Source: JAHJQZ01 sp963675235
Lineage (GTDB): Bacteria > Pseudomonadota > Alphaproteobacteria > Rhizobiales > Devosiaceae
Length of the DNA: 64,000 bases
NCBI GenBank assembly: GCA_963675235.2
Contig: CAXXFU010000004.1
Coordinates: 1-64,000 of the forward strand
Direction: 5' to 3'
The notes beneath the pieces were generated by a model, which searched no databases, had not been told where the DNA came from, and saw only the letters and a list, made by a program, of their open reading frames with translations. Positions 35,478-44,493 of the stretch are shown here, in pieces. The position numbers and the translations under genes were made by a program. Each line of letters begins with the position of its first letter. Position 1 is the first letter of the stretch.

Positions 35478-35829
35478 TCCCTTTTCGCCCGCGATCCGGT
35501 CCGATCGAGGACCATTTCGCTGCAGCTCCCCGTTGCTGGCAATTACTCCCGACTGTCAGAATATCTGTCAAACGGTAGAAGCCCTCAATTGGGCGGGCAA
35601 GCATCGATGCTGCGACATATGCTTCCAACGACCCCGGAAAAATCATGACTTATATTGTTAGTTAAGCAAAGAGTATTTGGCCGTTGCCAGCCAAAGGAAA
35701 GCTCGACCGGGCTGACAAAGCATTATGAAATGGTCGGGCGCGCACGGGCAGAGACGTCCGTCCTTGCCGGCCGAAACGGAATAGAGCCAGGCGGTCGGGA
35801 CCATGACTCGTTTCCGTCCGTTCATCCGA
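35478..35829. other. Intergenic stretch, no gene seen
   Basis: This is about 350 bases, more AT-rich than the surroundings around 35640-35700. It lies upstream of the minus-strand exported-protein cluster and should contain its promoter. Open frames on either strand have no recognisable product or ribosome binding site. Confidence 0.45.
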
Positions 35830-36302
35830 TCAAGTGCCATATCTTGCCTTTGCGTGAGGAACGCGTGCGGCCTGCGCAAGCATTTGCGTCGCCCAGAGCA
35901 GCCCGAGGCGCAACAGCGCCGACCCCTCCAGCAAGAGGACACCACTCCAGAAGCTCCAGCGTCGAAGATAGGTGCCGAGCCAATAGGCGCGCGTGTCCAC
36001 GGGCGACAGATCCATCCCGGCCACAGCCTCGTTCATGGGGATGTTGGGGAAGATCGTGACGCCGAAACCACCGATGATATGGGCGAGCGCCGCAGCCACC
36101 ATGAACAGGCCGGGTGCGCCGCCGACGACGAGCCCGCCACGGGCCGTGAACACCCGACGAAAGACCTCGCGGCCAAACGCCTCCATGGCCTTCGCGCCGT
36201 CGACGCCGTCGACGCCGTCCGTCGGCGCATGCGCATGAAGAAGTCGGAGAAGGCAAGGAAGATGCCCGCAACCAGCGCATAGGCGATGATTGCGAATTGC
36301 AT
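35830..36302 (-). pseudogene. DUF1772-family membrane protein, frameshifted
   Basis: The 5' part, from the ATG at 36302, reads MQFAIIAYALVAGIFLAFSD, the standard DUF1772 start. The rest of the family signature (AMEAFGREVFRRVF, IFPNIPMNEAVA, AYWLGTYLRRWSFWS) reads in another frame down to 35830. The switch needs a one-base gain (or two-base loss) near 36190-36240, beside a tandem repeat of GACGGCGTC. DUF1772 proteins are four-helix membrane proteins, some linked to oxygenase or efflux functions. The gene follows the DUF4345-like gene on the same strand. Confidence 0.65.
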
Positions 36303-36395
36303 GAGCAGGAAGATGACGGGTGATATCGGACAGTTGCTTTCCGACAAGAGGAAACGGCGGCAGGTCTTGCCGTGCCGCCGCATCGGATGGGATTG

Positions 36396-36806
36396 TCAGC
36401 GTGCCGCGAGGCCGGTGACGGCCGGAGCAGCGCCCCGCCGAAAGGCGAACAGGCACAGCGCGGCGATCGCGAGTTCGAGAACCAGCGCGGTCACGATGCT
36501 GCTCGATGGCATGCCGTCGACGGCAATGCCGACAAGGCGCCCGGCCGGGAAGGCGAGGAAGACTGTCAGCGCCGCCACGACTGCGGCCTGCTGCAGTGCC
36601 GGTCTGACGATCCCGGCCAGCATGACCCCTCCAAAGGCGGCGAGCCCGGCGCCAGGCGCGCGCAGTTCGCTCAAAAGGCTCGGGTCGGAGCCCAGAGCGA
36701 TCTCGTAGCTGGCGTAGAAGCCATGCGGGGCGATCAGGATGGAGGCGCCAATTCCAAGCGCGGTGACACCGGCCAGGCCGAGGGCGATTTTCTGAATGAG
36801 TTTCAT
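36396..36806 (-). CDS. DUF4345-like small membrane protein
   Basis: This encodes 136 residues from the ATG at 36806, preceded by GAAAGAG; an ATG five codons upstream is possible. Four hydrophobic helices are evident, with family-like phrases IAPHGFYASYEIALG, RAPGAGLAAFGGVML and VFLAFPAGRLVGI. DUF4345 proteins are small integral membrane proteins of unknown function. It is 33 bases downstream of the NmrA-like gene, on the same strand. Confidence 0.7.
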   Translation of the reverse strand: MKLIQKIALGLAGVTALGIGASILIAPHGFYASYEIALGSDPSLLSELRAPGAGLAAFGGVMLAGIVRPALQQAAVVAALTVFLAFPAGRLVGIAVDGMPSSSIVTALVLELAIAALCLFAFRRGAAPAVTGLAAR

Positions 36807-36839
36807 GTGTTGCTCTTTCAATGATGTTGGATGTGGGGA

Positions 36840-37667
36840 TCAGGCGGCGGCCGGCCAGGCGTTCGCCTTGGCGGCGGCACGAGCAAAGTCGACGAAATCG
36901 CGCGGAGCCCGGCCGAGGGCCTCGATCACGCCATCACTGGTGTGGGCGTTTCGGCCGTCGAGCGTTTCGCGGGCGATGGCCGTGAAGACATCGGCCACGA
37001 AGTTCCCGCCTGCCTCGGCAATATTGGCGTGGAAGTCCTCGAAGCTGATGGGCACGTAGCGGATGGGCCGGCCGGTGGCTTCGCTCAGCGCATCGGCCAT
37101 CTCGGCGAAGCTCATCAGCCTCGGCCCCGTCACCTCGTAGAGCCTGCCCTTGTGGCCGTCCTCCGTCAGCGCCGCCACCGCCACATCGGCGATGTCGTCG
37201 ATGTCGATGATCGGCTCGCGTATGTCGCCGCCGGGCATCGGCAGCATGCCGGCAAGGATCGGATCGCGCAGGTAGCCTTCGGAGAAGTTCTGCGCGAACC
37301 ACGCGGCGCGAACGACGGTGAACTCGATCCCGGATTCGCGGACCACTTGTTCGCCGAGGCGGGCGTGATGTTCGCCCCGGCCCGACAGCAGCACGAGATG
37401 CTCCAGCCCGCAGTCCTTCGCGGTTTCACAAAGAGAGTCCAGCTTCTCGACGGCGCCGGGAAATGCGAGATCGGGAAAATAGGTGACATAAGCGGCGCGC
37501 GCGCCGGCCAGGGCGGGGGACCAGGTTTCAGGGGCCTCCCAGTCGAAAGGCGTGGCGGAGTTGCGGGCGCCGCGGCGGACGGACCGGCCGCCAGCCTCCA
37601 GCTTGGCGGCGACGCGACGGCCTGTCTTGCCGGTGGCGCCGATGACGAGGATGGGTTGGTCTTGCAT
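36840..37667 (-). CDS. NmrA-like NAD(P)-binding protein (atypical short-chain reductase)
   Basis: This encodes 275 residues from the ATG at 37667, chosen because AAGGAG lies eight bases upstream. The N-terminus ILVIGATGKTGRRVAAKL is the NmrA/atypical-SDR GxxGxxG dinucleotide site. The middle has VLLSGRGEHHARLGEQVVRESGIEFTVVR, as in azoreductase-like family members. The catalytic Tyr-x-x-x-Lys of classical SDRs is absent, as usual in this group. Such proteins sense or reduce quinones and similar compounds. The AraC gene just upstream probably controls it. Confidence 0.82.
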   Translation of the reverse strand: MQDQPILVIGATGKTGRRVAAKLEAGGRSVRRGARNSATPFDWEAPETWSPALAGARAAYVTYFPDLAFPGAVEKLDSLCETAKDCGLEHLVLLSGRGEHHARLGEQVVRESGIEFTVVRAAWFAQNFSEGYLRDPILAGMLPMPGGDIREPIIDIDDIADVAVAALTEDGHKGRLYEVTGPRLMSFAEMADALSEATGRPIRYVPISFEDFHANIAEAGGNFVADVFTAIARETLDGRNAHTSDGVIEALGRAPRDFVDFARAAAKANAWPAAA

Positions 37668-37773
37668 TGGTCTTGCTCCTTGGCTCGAAATGGAGGCCAA
37701 GGGCTAGACGCAAGGGCATGGCGTGGTATTGACCGGTCCTACCACTTTGTTGACCGCCGTCGCCAAATTTGCA

Positions 37774-38778
37774 TCAACGGTTCACGCGATCCTTTCGGTA
37801 GTTCGCGGGTGTCGTGCCCACCCAGCGCTTGAACGCCCGGGTAAAGGAACTCTGTTCGGCGAACCCCGTCAGGAAGGCGATCTCGGCAAGCGAATGGCCG
37901 TCATCGCGCAACAGGCCTTCGGCCAGCTCACGGCGGGTGTCTTCGGTCAGGGTCTGGAAGCTCATTCCGTGGTCCGACAGACGACGGTGAAAGGAGCGCG
38001 CGCTGAGGCCCAGGCCGCGTGCGATGTCCGCCATCCTGGGCGCGCCCTCGCTCAACGCCTGCGCGATGGCGTCCTTGGCGCGGGCGACGAGAGGCGCTTC
38101 GCTGGCGATCTCGGACAGTTCAGCGTCGAGATGCGAGATCAGAAAGTGCGAAATGCCCTCGTCCCCGAGGATGTTCGGCTGCGCGAGAGTTTCGTTCGAG
38201 AAAAGGAGCGCATCAAGGTTCGCCCCGAACGTGATGGGACAGCCGAAATAGTCGGCATGGGCTGCTGTGGACACCGGGGCGGAATGCTGGATCATCACCT
38301 CCAGGGGCGCGACGGGCCGAGGGCTGACCTGCCGGGCAATCGATATGGCACTCACCAGCGTCGCCTCGTTGGAAAGCCTGAGGCCCAACCGTCGATCCCC
38401 GGCGCGGTGAAGGATGAAAAGCTTGCCGCGCGGATCGGGGCGCAACTCGTACTCCACGACGCTGGTCCAGAGCCGGGCATAGCGCTCCACACGTGCGTAG
38501 GAACCATCCAGCGTGGTCGCCGCCTTGAATGCCAGGCCCAGCGCACCATACTCATCGAGGCGCATGGACGCGCCAACGCGCACTGGCAGATCGGTCACGT
38601 CGGTTTGCGACGCGATCCGTTCCAGCATGGTGTAGTAGGTGTTGGCGGGGATCATCGCCTTCGGATCCCATGGGCCGTCCGCATCAAGACCAACCGATGC
38701 AAACAAGGCAGCGGCATCCACCTCGGCGCCCGCTGCAACGATCATTTTTCGCGCGAACAGCGAAGTAACGTAGCCCAT
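37774..38778 (-). CDS. AraC-family transcriptional regulator
   Basis: This encodes 334 residues with an N-terminal ligand-binding domain of the arabinose-binding type found in OruR/ArgR-like regulators (about 20-205), then a C-terminal double helix-turn-helix (about 240-330) including MADIARGLGLSARSFHRRL and FAEQSSFTRAFKRWVGTTPANYR. It lies 106 bases upstream of and co-directional with the NmrA-like, DUF4345-like and DUF1772-like genes, the obvious targets. Confidence 0.88.
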   Translation of the reverse strand: MGYVTSLFARKMIVAAGAEVDAAALFASVGLDADGPWDPKAMIPANTYYTMLERIASQTDVTDLPVRVGASMRLDEYGALGLAFKAATTLDGSYARVERYARLWTSVVEYELRPDPRGKLFILHRAGDRRLGLRLSNEATLVSAISIARQVSPRPVAPLEVMIQHSAPVSTAAHADYFGCPITFGANLDALLFSNETLAQPNILGDEGISHFLISHLDAELSEIASEAPLVARAKDAIAQALSEGAPRMADIARGLGLSARSFHRRLSDHGMSFQTLTEDTRRELAEGLLRDDGHSLAEIAFLTGFAEQSSFTRAFKRWVGTTPANYRKDRVNR

Positions 38779-38942
38779 GGCGCCAAAGACTATCCCGAAC
38801 GGGACCGACCTCCAAACATTTCATTGCCTGTTCTGCTAGCCGCACCGCCTGTCAACGCGCCGGGCTGTTCAGGCGCGCCCACAATTGCCTGAAGTTGCCA
38901 ATCCATTAGCATTTTTGCTGAATAATCGAGGACTGGAGACAG

Positions 38943-39962
38943 TTGTCCACGCACGCGGATCTATTGGTGAAACTGATTATTCAGATACCCTGCTTCAACG
39001 AGGCAGAGGCCCTGCCGGGGACGCTCGCCGCATTGCCCAAGAAGGTCGCGGGCGTGACGGACATCGAGGTGCTCGTCATTGATGACGGCAGCACAGACGG
39101 CACGTCCGATGTCGCGCGGGCAAACGGGGTCACACACATCCGCCGCCATCGGCGCAACAGGGGACTTGCCGCCGCGTTCCAGACAGGCCTCAACGCCGCT
39201 CTGGAGATGGGCGCAGACATCATCGTCAACACCGATGCAGACGGTCAGTACGAGGGCGCGGACATCGCCGCCCTGGTTCAGCCGATCGTCGAAGGACAGG
39301 CAGATATTGTGGTCGGCGACCGCGGCGTTGGCAGCAATGCGCATTTCAATCCGTTCAAGCGCGTGTTGCAGCGACTTGGCAGCGCCGCGGTGCGCAAACT
39401 GTCTGGCACCGCCATCACCGACGCCGTCAGCGGCTTTCGCGCCATCAGCCGAGATGCGGCGCATCAGATCACCATCACGACCCGCTTCAGCTACACCACC
39501 GACATGCTGATCCAGGCCGGCCGCAGGCGCATGGCCATCGTCAGCGTGCCGGTGCGCACGCATCGGACCGAGCGGCCCTCGCGGCTCTTCAAGTCCATTC
39601 CGGGCTTCATCTCGCGTACCCTTGTGACCATGCTGAGGGCCTACGCCACCTACAACCCGTTGCGGGCCTTCGCCACGATCGGCGCGGTGGTGATTGTCGT
39701 CGGCCTTGCCCCGATCATACGGTTCTTGTGGTTCTGGATGCAGGGCGACAGCGAGGGGCATATCCAGTCACTCATTCTCGGCGGTTCATTGCTCACGCTC
39801 GGCGCGATCACATGCCTGCTTGCCATTCTGGCGGACCTGATCGGCGCCAACCGTCGACTGATCGAAACCGCGCTCGTCCAGATCCGGCAGCTCGAGGACA
39901 GGCTGGCCGAACAGCCCCAGGCGACGCCGGCCAAGCGAACGCGCCGGGCCCGCGATGCCTGA
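38943..39962 (+). CDS. Family 2 glycosyltransferase with C-terminal membrane helices
   Basis: This encodes 339 residues. The GT-A domain carries IQIPCFNEAEALPGTLAAL, VIDDGSTDGTSD and the DxD-type NTDADGQYEGAD. Two C-terminal hydrophobic helices (about 240-262 and 277-300) place it at the inner membrane, like polyprenyl-phosphate sugar transferases of the DPM1 type. The start is uncertain: TTG at 38943 has a GGAG box at short spacing, GTG at 38967 is an alternative. The stop overlaps the next gene by eight bases, so it probably feeds a lipid-linked sugar to that GT-C enzyme. Confidence 0.85.
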   Translation: MSTHADLLVKLIIQIPCFNEAEALPGTLAALPKKVAGVTDIEVLVIDDGSTDGTSDVARANGVTHIRRHRRNRGLAAAFQTGLNAALEMGADIIVNTDADGQYEGADIAALVQPIVEGQADIVVGDRGVGSNAHFNPFKRVLQRLGSAAVRKLSGTAITDAVSGFRAISRDAAHQITITTRFSYTTDMLIQAGRRRMAIVSVPVRTHRTERPSRLFKSIPGFISRTLVTMLRAYATYNPLRAFATIGAVVIVVGLAPIIRFLWFWMQGDSEGHIQSLILGGSLLTLGAITCLLAILADLIGANRRLIETALVQIRQLEDRLAEQPQATPAKRTRRARDA

Positions 39963-41679
39963 ATCCTCGCAAACGATGACCGGGCTCCAGGACGCCAGCG
40001 CGTCCGAGGCGCCGGCGGCAGAGTACGCCCTGCGCGGTTCCACGCTCTTGCTGCTGTCTGCAGCCGCTGCCGTCATTTTCGGCATCCAGCTTTATCTGGC
40101 GCTGACCAGGGGCATCAACTGGGACGAGTTTCAGCACTACGACGTCGTGAGGCGGCTCGACGCGGGAACTCTCAACCAAGTGCTGCAGACGTTCTTCGCC
40201 CAGTACTTCACCTGGCTGCTGCACCTGCCCGGCGATGTCACCGATCACATCCGTGTCGCACGCGTGATCATGGTGTTTTTCGAGATGGGGACAGCGATCG
40301 CGATCTTCGCGCTTGCCCGTCGCTTTGCCTCCGATGGCGCCGCGGCACTGGTTGCGCTGGCCTATCTGACAGCCGGTTTCGTCGTCATCCACGGCACCGC
40401 GTTCCGGACCGACGCCCAGGCGGCATTCCTGCTCATGAGCGCCCTGTGGCTTCTGGCGTCCAGGCGTCCGGACATTGTCTCCGCGCTCGTCTTCGGCGCG
40501 CTCACTGGCCTTGCCGCCATGATCACCATCAAGGTGGTGATCTACGCGCCGGCCTTTGCCGGAATCGCCTGGCTGCGCCTCAGAGAAAGCGGGCACCGCC
40601 GCACAATGGCGGGATATCTCGCCGGCTGCGTGATTGCCAGCCTTGCGGTCTTTGCGGCGCTCTATGTCTGGCATTCCGGCTTCATCACCAAACCGGCACT
40701 CTCGGCGGGGATGTCGACGATCGGTTCGGCGTCCGGTGTGGTCTTCTCGGCGGGATTGCTGCCCAGGCTGGAAACGCTGGTGTTCCAGATCGTTTTTGCA
40801 CCACATGTGACGGCGCTGATCATTGTTACACTGGTCCTTTTGCCCCGCCTGCCACTGACGCGCGCCCAAAGCCTGTCGGTCCTCGCCATGCTGTTGCCCC
40901 TGGCGGTTGTGCTGATTTATCGCAATGCCTTTGCCTATTTTTACGTGTTTCTTCTGCCCCCGGTGCTGGTTGCTACCGCGCCCGCTCTGCAACAACTGCT
41001 GATGAAGCGACGGCGCTATGGCATCCTGCCTTTGGCAGCGCTGTTCATGCCTGCCTGGGCGCTGTTCATCGCCACGCTCGGTCCCAGCGGCATTCTCGAC
41101 GGTCAGAAACAGACCATCGCCGTCGCCCACCAGCTGTTTCCTGAACCCGTGACCTATTTCGATTTTGCCGGCTCTCTGGGTGACTACGATCGCGCGCTCA
41201 ATTTCATGCCCTCCGGCTGGGGACTGGCGAGCTACAGGGCACGAGAGGTGCCGAAACTGAGCCAGATCATGGCTGAAAAGGCGGTGCCGCTCCTGATCGA
41301 GAACCACCACGTACTGGAGGCGGCGCTAGTGGGTAACGACTGGCCTGAAAAGCTTCTGGATGCCGACGCCGAGGCGTTGCACAACAACTTCATCCATCAC
41401 TGGGGACGCATCTGGGTTGCCGGCAAGCATATCGATGCCGGTGCTGCGCCCGTGTCGGTCAACATTGGTATCCCCGGCCAGTACACTCTCGAGCAAAGCG
41501 CGCTGCGGATCGATGGCACGTCCTACCAGCCGGGCGAAGTGATCGACCTCAGCCGCGGCACACATGAGATCGGCGGAGGGCGCACTGTTGAGGCAATTCT
41601 GCGGTGGGGGGATCATCTCGAAATTCCCGCCGAAGCGCCGACTGCTTCGCCACCGTTCCAGCCGCTGAAGTCCTATTAG
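39955..41679 (+). CDS. GT-C type polytopic glycosyltransferase (ArnT/PMT-like)
   Basis: This encodes 574 residues with about ten membrane helices in the first 390 residues and a soluble C-terminal domain. The first periplasmic loop has NWDEFQHYDVVRRLDAG, the acidic catalytic motif position of GT-C transferases that use polyprenyl-phosphate sugars. It probably adds a sugar to a periplasmic glycan or lipid using the donor made by the upstream enzyme. Acceptor and sugar are unknown. It is coupled to the preceding gene by overlap. Confidence 0.78.
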   Translation: MPESSQTMTGLQDASASEAPAAEYALRGSTLLLLSAAAAVIFGIQLYLALTRGINWDEFQHYDVVRRLDAGTLNQVLQTFFAQYFTWLLHLPGDVTDHIRVARVIMVFFEMGTAIAIFALARRFASDGAAALVALAYLTAGFVVIHGTAFRTDAQAAFLLMSALWLLASRRPDIVSALVFGALTGLAAMITIKVVIYAPAFAGIAWLRLRESGHRRTMAGYLAGCVIASLAVFAALYVWHSGFITKPALSAGMSTIGSASGVVFSAGLLPRLETLVFQIVFAPHVTALIIVTLVLLPRLPLTRAQSLSVLAMLLPLAVVLIYRNAFAYFYVFLLPPVLVATAPALQQLLMKRRRYGILPLAALFMPAWALFIATLGPSGILDGQKQTIAVAHQLFPEPVTYFDFAGSLGDYDRALNFMPSGWGLASYRAREVPKLSQIMAEKAVPLLIENHHVLEAALVGNDWPEKLLDADAEALHNNFIHHWGRIWVAGKHIDAGAAPVSVNIGIPGQYTLEQSALRIDGTSYQPGEVIDLSRGTHEIGGGRTVEAILRWGDHLEIPAEAPTASPPFQPLKSY

Positions 41680-41923
41680 TGACGGTCGAGATGCGGACAT
41701 ATGATGAGATGAAATGCCGTGCCCGCCATCGGCCGATTGCCTTGCACTCAATTGTCGGATTCATCTGCCCGCGCCATTTTTCCTTCGGCACGCCATCACC
41801 CATGGCTCATTTGGGCTCGTCCGACGGTGACGCCTCCTGGCCTTTTGCCGGGCTCCATCCTTTGCCTTGCCAGCCGAGACCGAGCGCCCCGGCGAACGAA
41901 GCATCGGAGGGGTACGTGCTTTG

Positions 41924-42829
41924 ATGCGAGAACAGGGACATACGATCTATCTTCGTGCTGGCGAACTGGTCGAGAAAGCTCGAGAATTCTGGGGCGTTCA
42001 CAAGCGGCGCATACGCCAGCTCGGACTGGCTCTGGCGATTGTCGTCTTCGGGCTCGGGCTCTATTGGTCGGTCCTCCAGCTAAATGGCCAGGCGATAGAG
42101 CTCGATATTCTGCCCTGTCTGCTTTTGATCGCTGTCTTTCAGCCGCTCGGCTTCGTGTTCAACGCCGTCAGCTTCAGGATCACGGCGCAGATGGGTGGCG
42201 CAAATGTCGGCTGGCTGAGCGCTCTGCGGACGATCATCTATGCACAAGCCGCCAATTTCCTCCCCATTCCCGCCGGCCTGCTGACCCGGGTCGCCGTCCT
42301 GCGCATGAACGGTGTGTCAATTCAGACAGCTTCTTCTCTGACCGTGCTGACAACCGGGCTATGGGGCGCACTCGCATTCGGCTTCGCTGCGATATTCCTG
42401 CTCGAACGGCAGTTCGAATTGGCAATTCTAGCCGGTGCGATAAGCATGATCGGGCTTGTCATATGCTTCGCTGGTTTTGCCATTATGAAAGTCCGAATGC
42501 GTCTCGTCGGGCTGATTGCATTCATGCGCGTTCTGGCCCTGATTCAGCAGACCTTCGGCATTTTGGCGGCCTTCTATGCACTCGGCGCCCCTATCAGCTT
42601 CACTCAGGGAACGCTTCTGGTGATCAGCACATTTGTTGGCACGGCAATCTCCATTTTCCCCGGGGGACTGGGAATTCGTGAAGGAACCACGGCTTTGCTC
42701 GCACCGCTGGTCGGGCTTGATCCGGCCACCGCCTTTCTGTCGGCAGCTCTTGCCCGCTTTTCAGAGCTTGTGCTTTTGGCGTTTGCTGCCGGGCTGATCT
42801 ACATGACCGCATCGAGAGGGCACCAATGA
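41924..42829 (+). CDS. Flippase-like integral membrane protein (AglD/MprF transmembrane family)
   Basis: This encodes 301 residues from the ATG at 41924; a TTG one codon earlier has slightly better spacing to the GGAGGGG box. About eight membrane helices are seen. The PIPAGLLTRVAVLRMNGV and FPGGLGIREGTTALLAPLVG segments are hallmarks of the lysylphosphatidylglycerol synthase transmembrane family, proposed to move lipid-linked intermediates. It lies between the GT-C gene and the sulfotransferase-like gene, with its stop overlapping the latter. Confidence 0.78.
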   Translation: MREQGHTIYLRAGELVEKAREFWGVHKRRIRQLGLALAIVVFGLGLYWSVLQLNGQAIELDILPCLLLIAVFQPLGFVFNAVSFRITAQMGGANVGWLSALRTIIYAQAANFLPIPAGLLTRVAVLRMNGVSIQTASSLTVLTTGLWGALAFGFAAIFLLERQFELAILAGAISMIGLVICFAGFAIMKVRMRLVGLIAFMRVLALIQQTFGILAAFYALGAPISFTQGTLLVISTFVGTAISIFPGGLGIREGTTALLAPLVGLDPATAFLSAALARFSELVLLAFAAGLIYMTASRGHQ

Positions 42830-43425
42830 ACGTATTCGTACTCTGCACCGGCCGCAGCGGCTCGAACGCCGTCGAGGCTGCCTGCAAACACATCACCAAC
42901 TTCTCGTGCGCGCACGAATCGCGGGCAACCTTTGTCGGAGACGCTCGGGTGGCGTATGCCGACAATCACATCGAGATTGACCACTATCTCAGCTGGTTTC
43001 TGGGGCGGCTCGATCAAGCCTATGGAGATGATGCCTACTACGTCCACCTTACGCGCGATCCTGAAAAGGTCGCGCGCACGTGGCTGCGATGGTGGTGGTG
43101 GCAAGGCTCCTCACCACGCGCATATCGCAACGCGTTTCTGAAAATGACGAATGAATCCAAACTGGACTGCACGCGCGACTACGTGCGAACCAAAACCGAG
43201 AACATTCGGCATTTTCTCAAGGGCAAGCCGCACACCATGAACATGCGCATGGAAAATATCGAGGACGATTTCCGTGCTTTTTGGACCTGGATCGGCGCCG
43301 AGGGAGACCTGGAAGCAGCGCTGTCCGAATTTTCCAAGCGGCACAACGCGACGCCTTCGAAACTGAGAATGGCCTGGCGCTTCCTACACAATCTTGCCGG
43401 AAGAGCCCTGCGTTTCTATCGCTAG
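42826..43425 (+). CDS. Sulfotransferase-like protein
   Basis: This encodes 199 residues coupled to the preceding gene by ATGA. It starts MNVFVLCTGRSGSN, the 5'-phosphosulfate-binding loop of PAPS-dependent sulfotransferases, and has the 3'-phosphate region VHLTRDPEKVARTWLRWWW with the conserved Arg-Asp. It is shorter than most (about 250-300) but keeps both PAPS motifs. It would sulfate a glycan or lipid of this cluster. Its 3' end overlaps the convergent glycosyltransferase gene by 42 bases. Confidence 0.72.
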   Translation: MNVFVLCTGRSGSNAVEAACKHITNFSCAHESRATFVGDARVAYADNHIEIDHYLSWFLGRLDQAYGDDAYYVHLTRDPEKVARTWLRWWWWQGSSPRAYRNAFLKMTNESKLDCTRDYVRTKTENIRHFLKGKPHTMNMRMENIEDDFRAFWTWIGAEGDLEAALSEFSKRHNATPSKLRMAWRFLHNLAGRALRFYR

Positions 43426-44337
43426 CGGTGCCGGACGCAAAAGCTCGCGACAGAAGCCGACATTGTGCGCGATTAGTCCGACTATGATGCCTGGGGCATG
43501 AATTGCGAACAGGATCACCGGACCCCGATTGGCAAAAACCCTACCAAATACCAGTATCAGGCGAACCAACCACAATGCAGGGGAGAGAACTGGCCAACGT
43601 GCCATCCCTGATCCCGGAAGATCGGGGCACAGGCGGCGGATACGGGCCGAGTGGATACCGAGGGTGAGATTATGCCGGACCATCCGCCGAAAGCCGGGAA
43701 TGTTGACATGTCGGCCCACGACCCTCGGATCAAACCGTATGCTGTGCCCGTTTTCCCTCCACCTCGATTGACTGTAGGTGTCTTCCCCCATTCGCAGCGC
43801 TTCGGGAAACCCCCCGAGGTCCCGGAACTCAGCCACCTTGACCGTCATGTTCGCCGATGCCCCGCCATGAACCGGGCGCGCCGGCATATAGGCGTGCAAA
43901 GCACTGAATTCTATTATCCACTGCGACAGCCCCCAATAGCCGCCACTTTCCGCATACTCAATCGCTCCCACAAAGCAATCCGCATTGCCCGCTTGGATTG
44001 CTGCACGCAGGTTGGCGTGCCAATCCGGGTCTACAACAATGTCCTCGTCGATGAAGGAGACCCACTCGGTCTCGACACATTCAAGGCCACGATTGCGTGC
44101 GGCTCCGGCGAAAAGCCGCTCGGGTGAATGCACAACCCGCACGTTCTGGGCATCGGCGAATCGCCGCGTGGGATCTTCGGCCCCGCTATGAGAAATGATA
44201 ATTCGGGCGATCGGGAGCGTTTGATGTCTGAGCGCTTCAACGACCCGCTCCAGATGCGGACCTGGCCCATACACAGGAATGACCACACTCAGAGCCTCGG
44301 AGCCCGGCCGATCCGGAGGTGACGCCGCTGTGCTCAT
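43384..44337 (-). CDS. Family 2 glycosyltransferase
   Basis: This encodes 317 residues from the ATG at 44337, which has AAAAGAAG upstream; a TTG at 44412 would add 25 residues. It has the GT-A fold: ALSVVIPVYGPGPHLERVVEAL, FAGAARNRGLE and the metal-binding SFIDEDIVVDPDW. GGASANMTVK and GMGEDTYSQSRWRE-like downstream acidic residues match the catalytic part. The C-terminus has one or two hydrophobic segments. It is the only minus-strand gene of the glycan cluster. Confidence 0.82.
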   Translation of the reverse strand: MSTAASPPDRPGSEALSVVIPVYGPGPHLERVVEALRHQTLPIARIIISHSGAEDPTRRFADAQNVRVVHSPERLFAGAARNRGLECVETEWVSFIDEDIVVDPDWHANLRAAIQAGNADCFVGAIEYAESGGYWGLSQWIIEFSALHAYMPARPVHGGASANMTVKVAEFRDLGGFPEALRMGEDTYSQSRWRENGHSIRFDPRVVGRHVNIPGFRRMVRHNLTLGIHSARIRRLCPDLPGSGMARWPVLSPALWLVRLILVFGRVFANRGPVILFAIHAPGIIVGLIAHNVGFCRELLRPAPLAIETQGSSGKIV

Positions 44338-44493
44338 CTTCTTTTCCAACTCGATCACGCCGGGATTTTCGAAGTCAACATGACGCAATAAGGTTTGCAG
44401 ACGGTTGAACAAGAATCACGGCGCAGTCACGATGGAACGAAATAGCCAACAGTCCGGATCGTCGCCGATGGTTGCAAACTCCTGGCGGATGCA

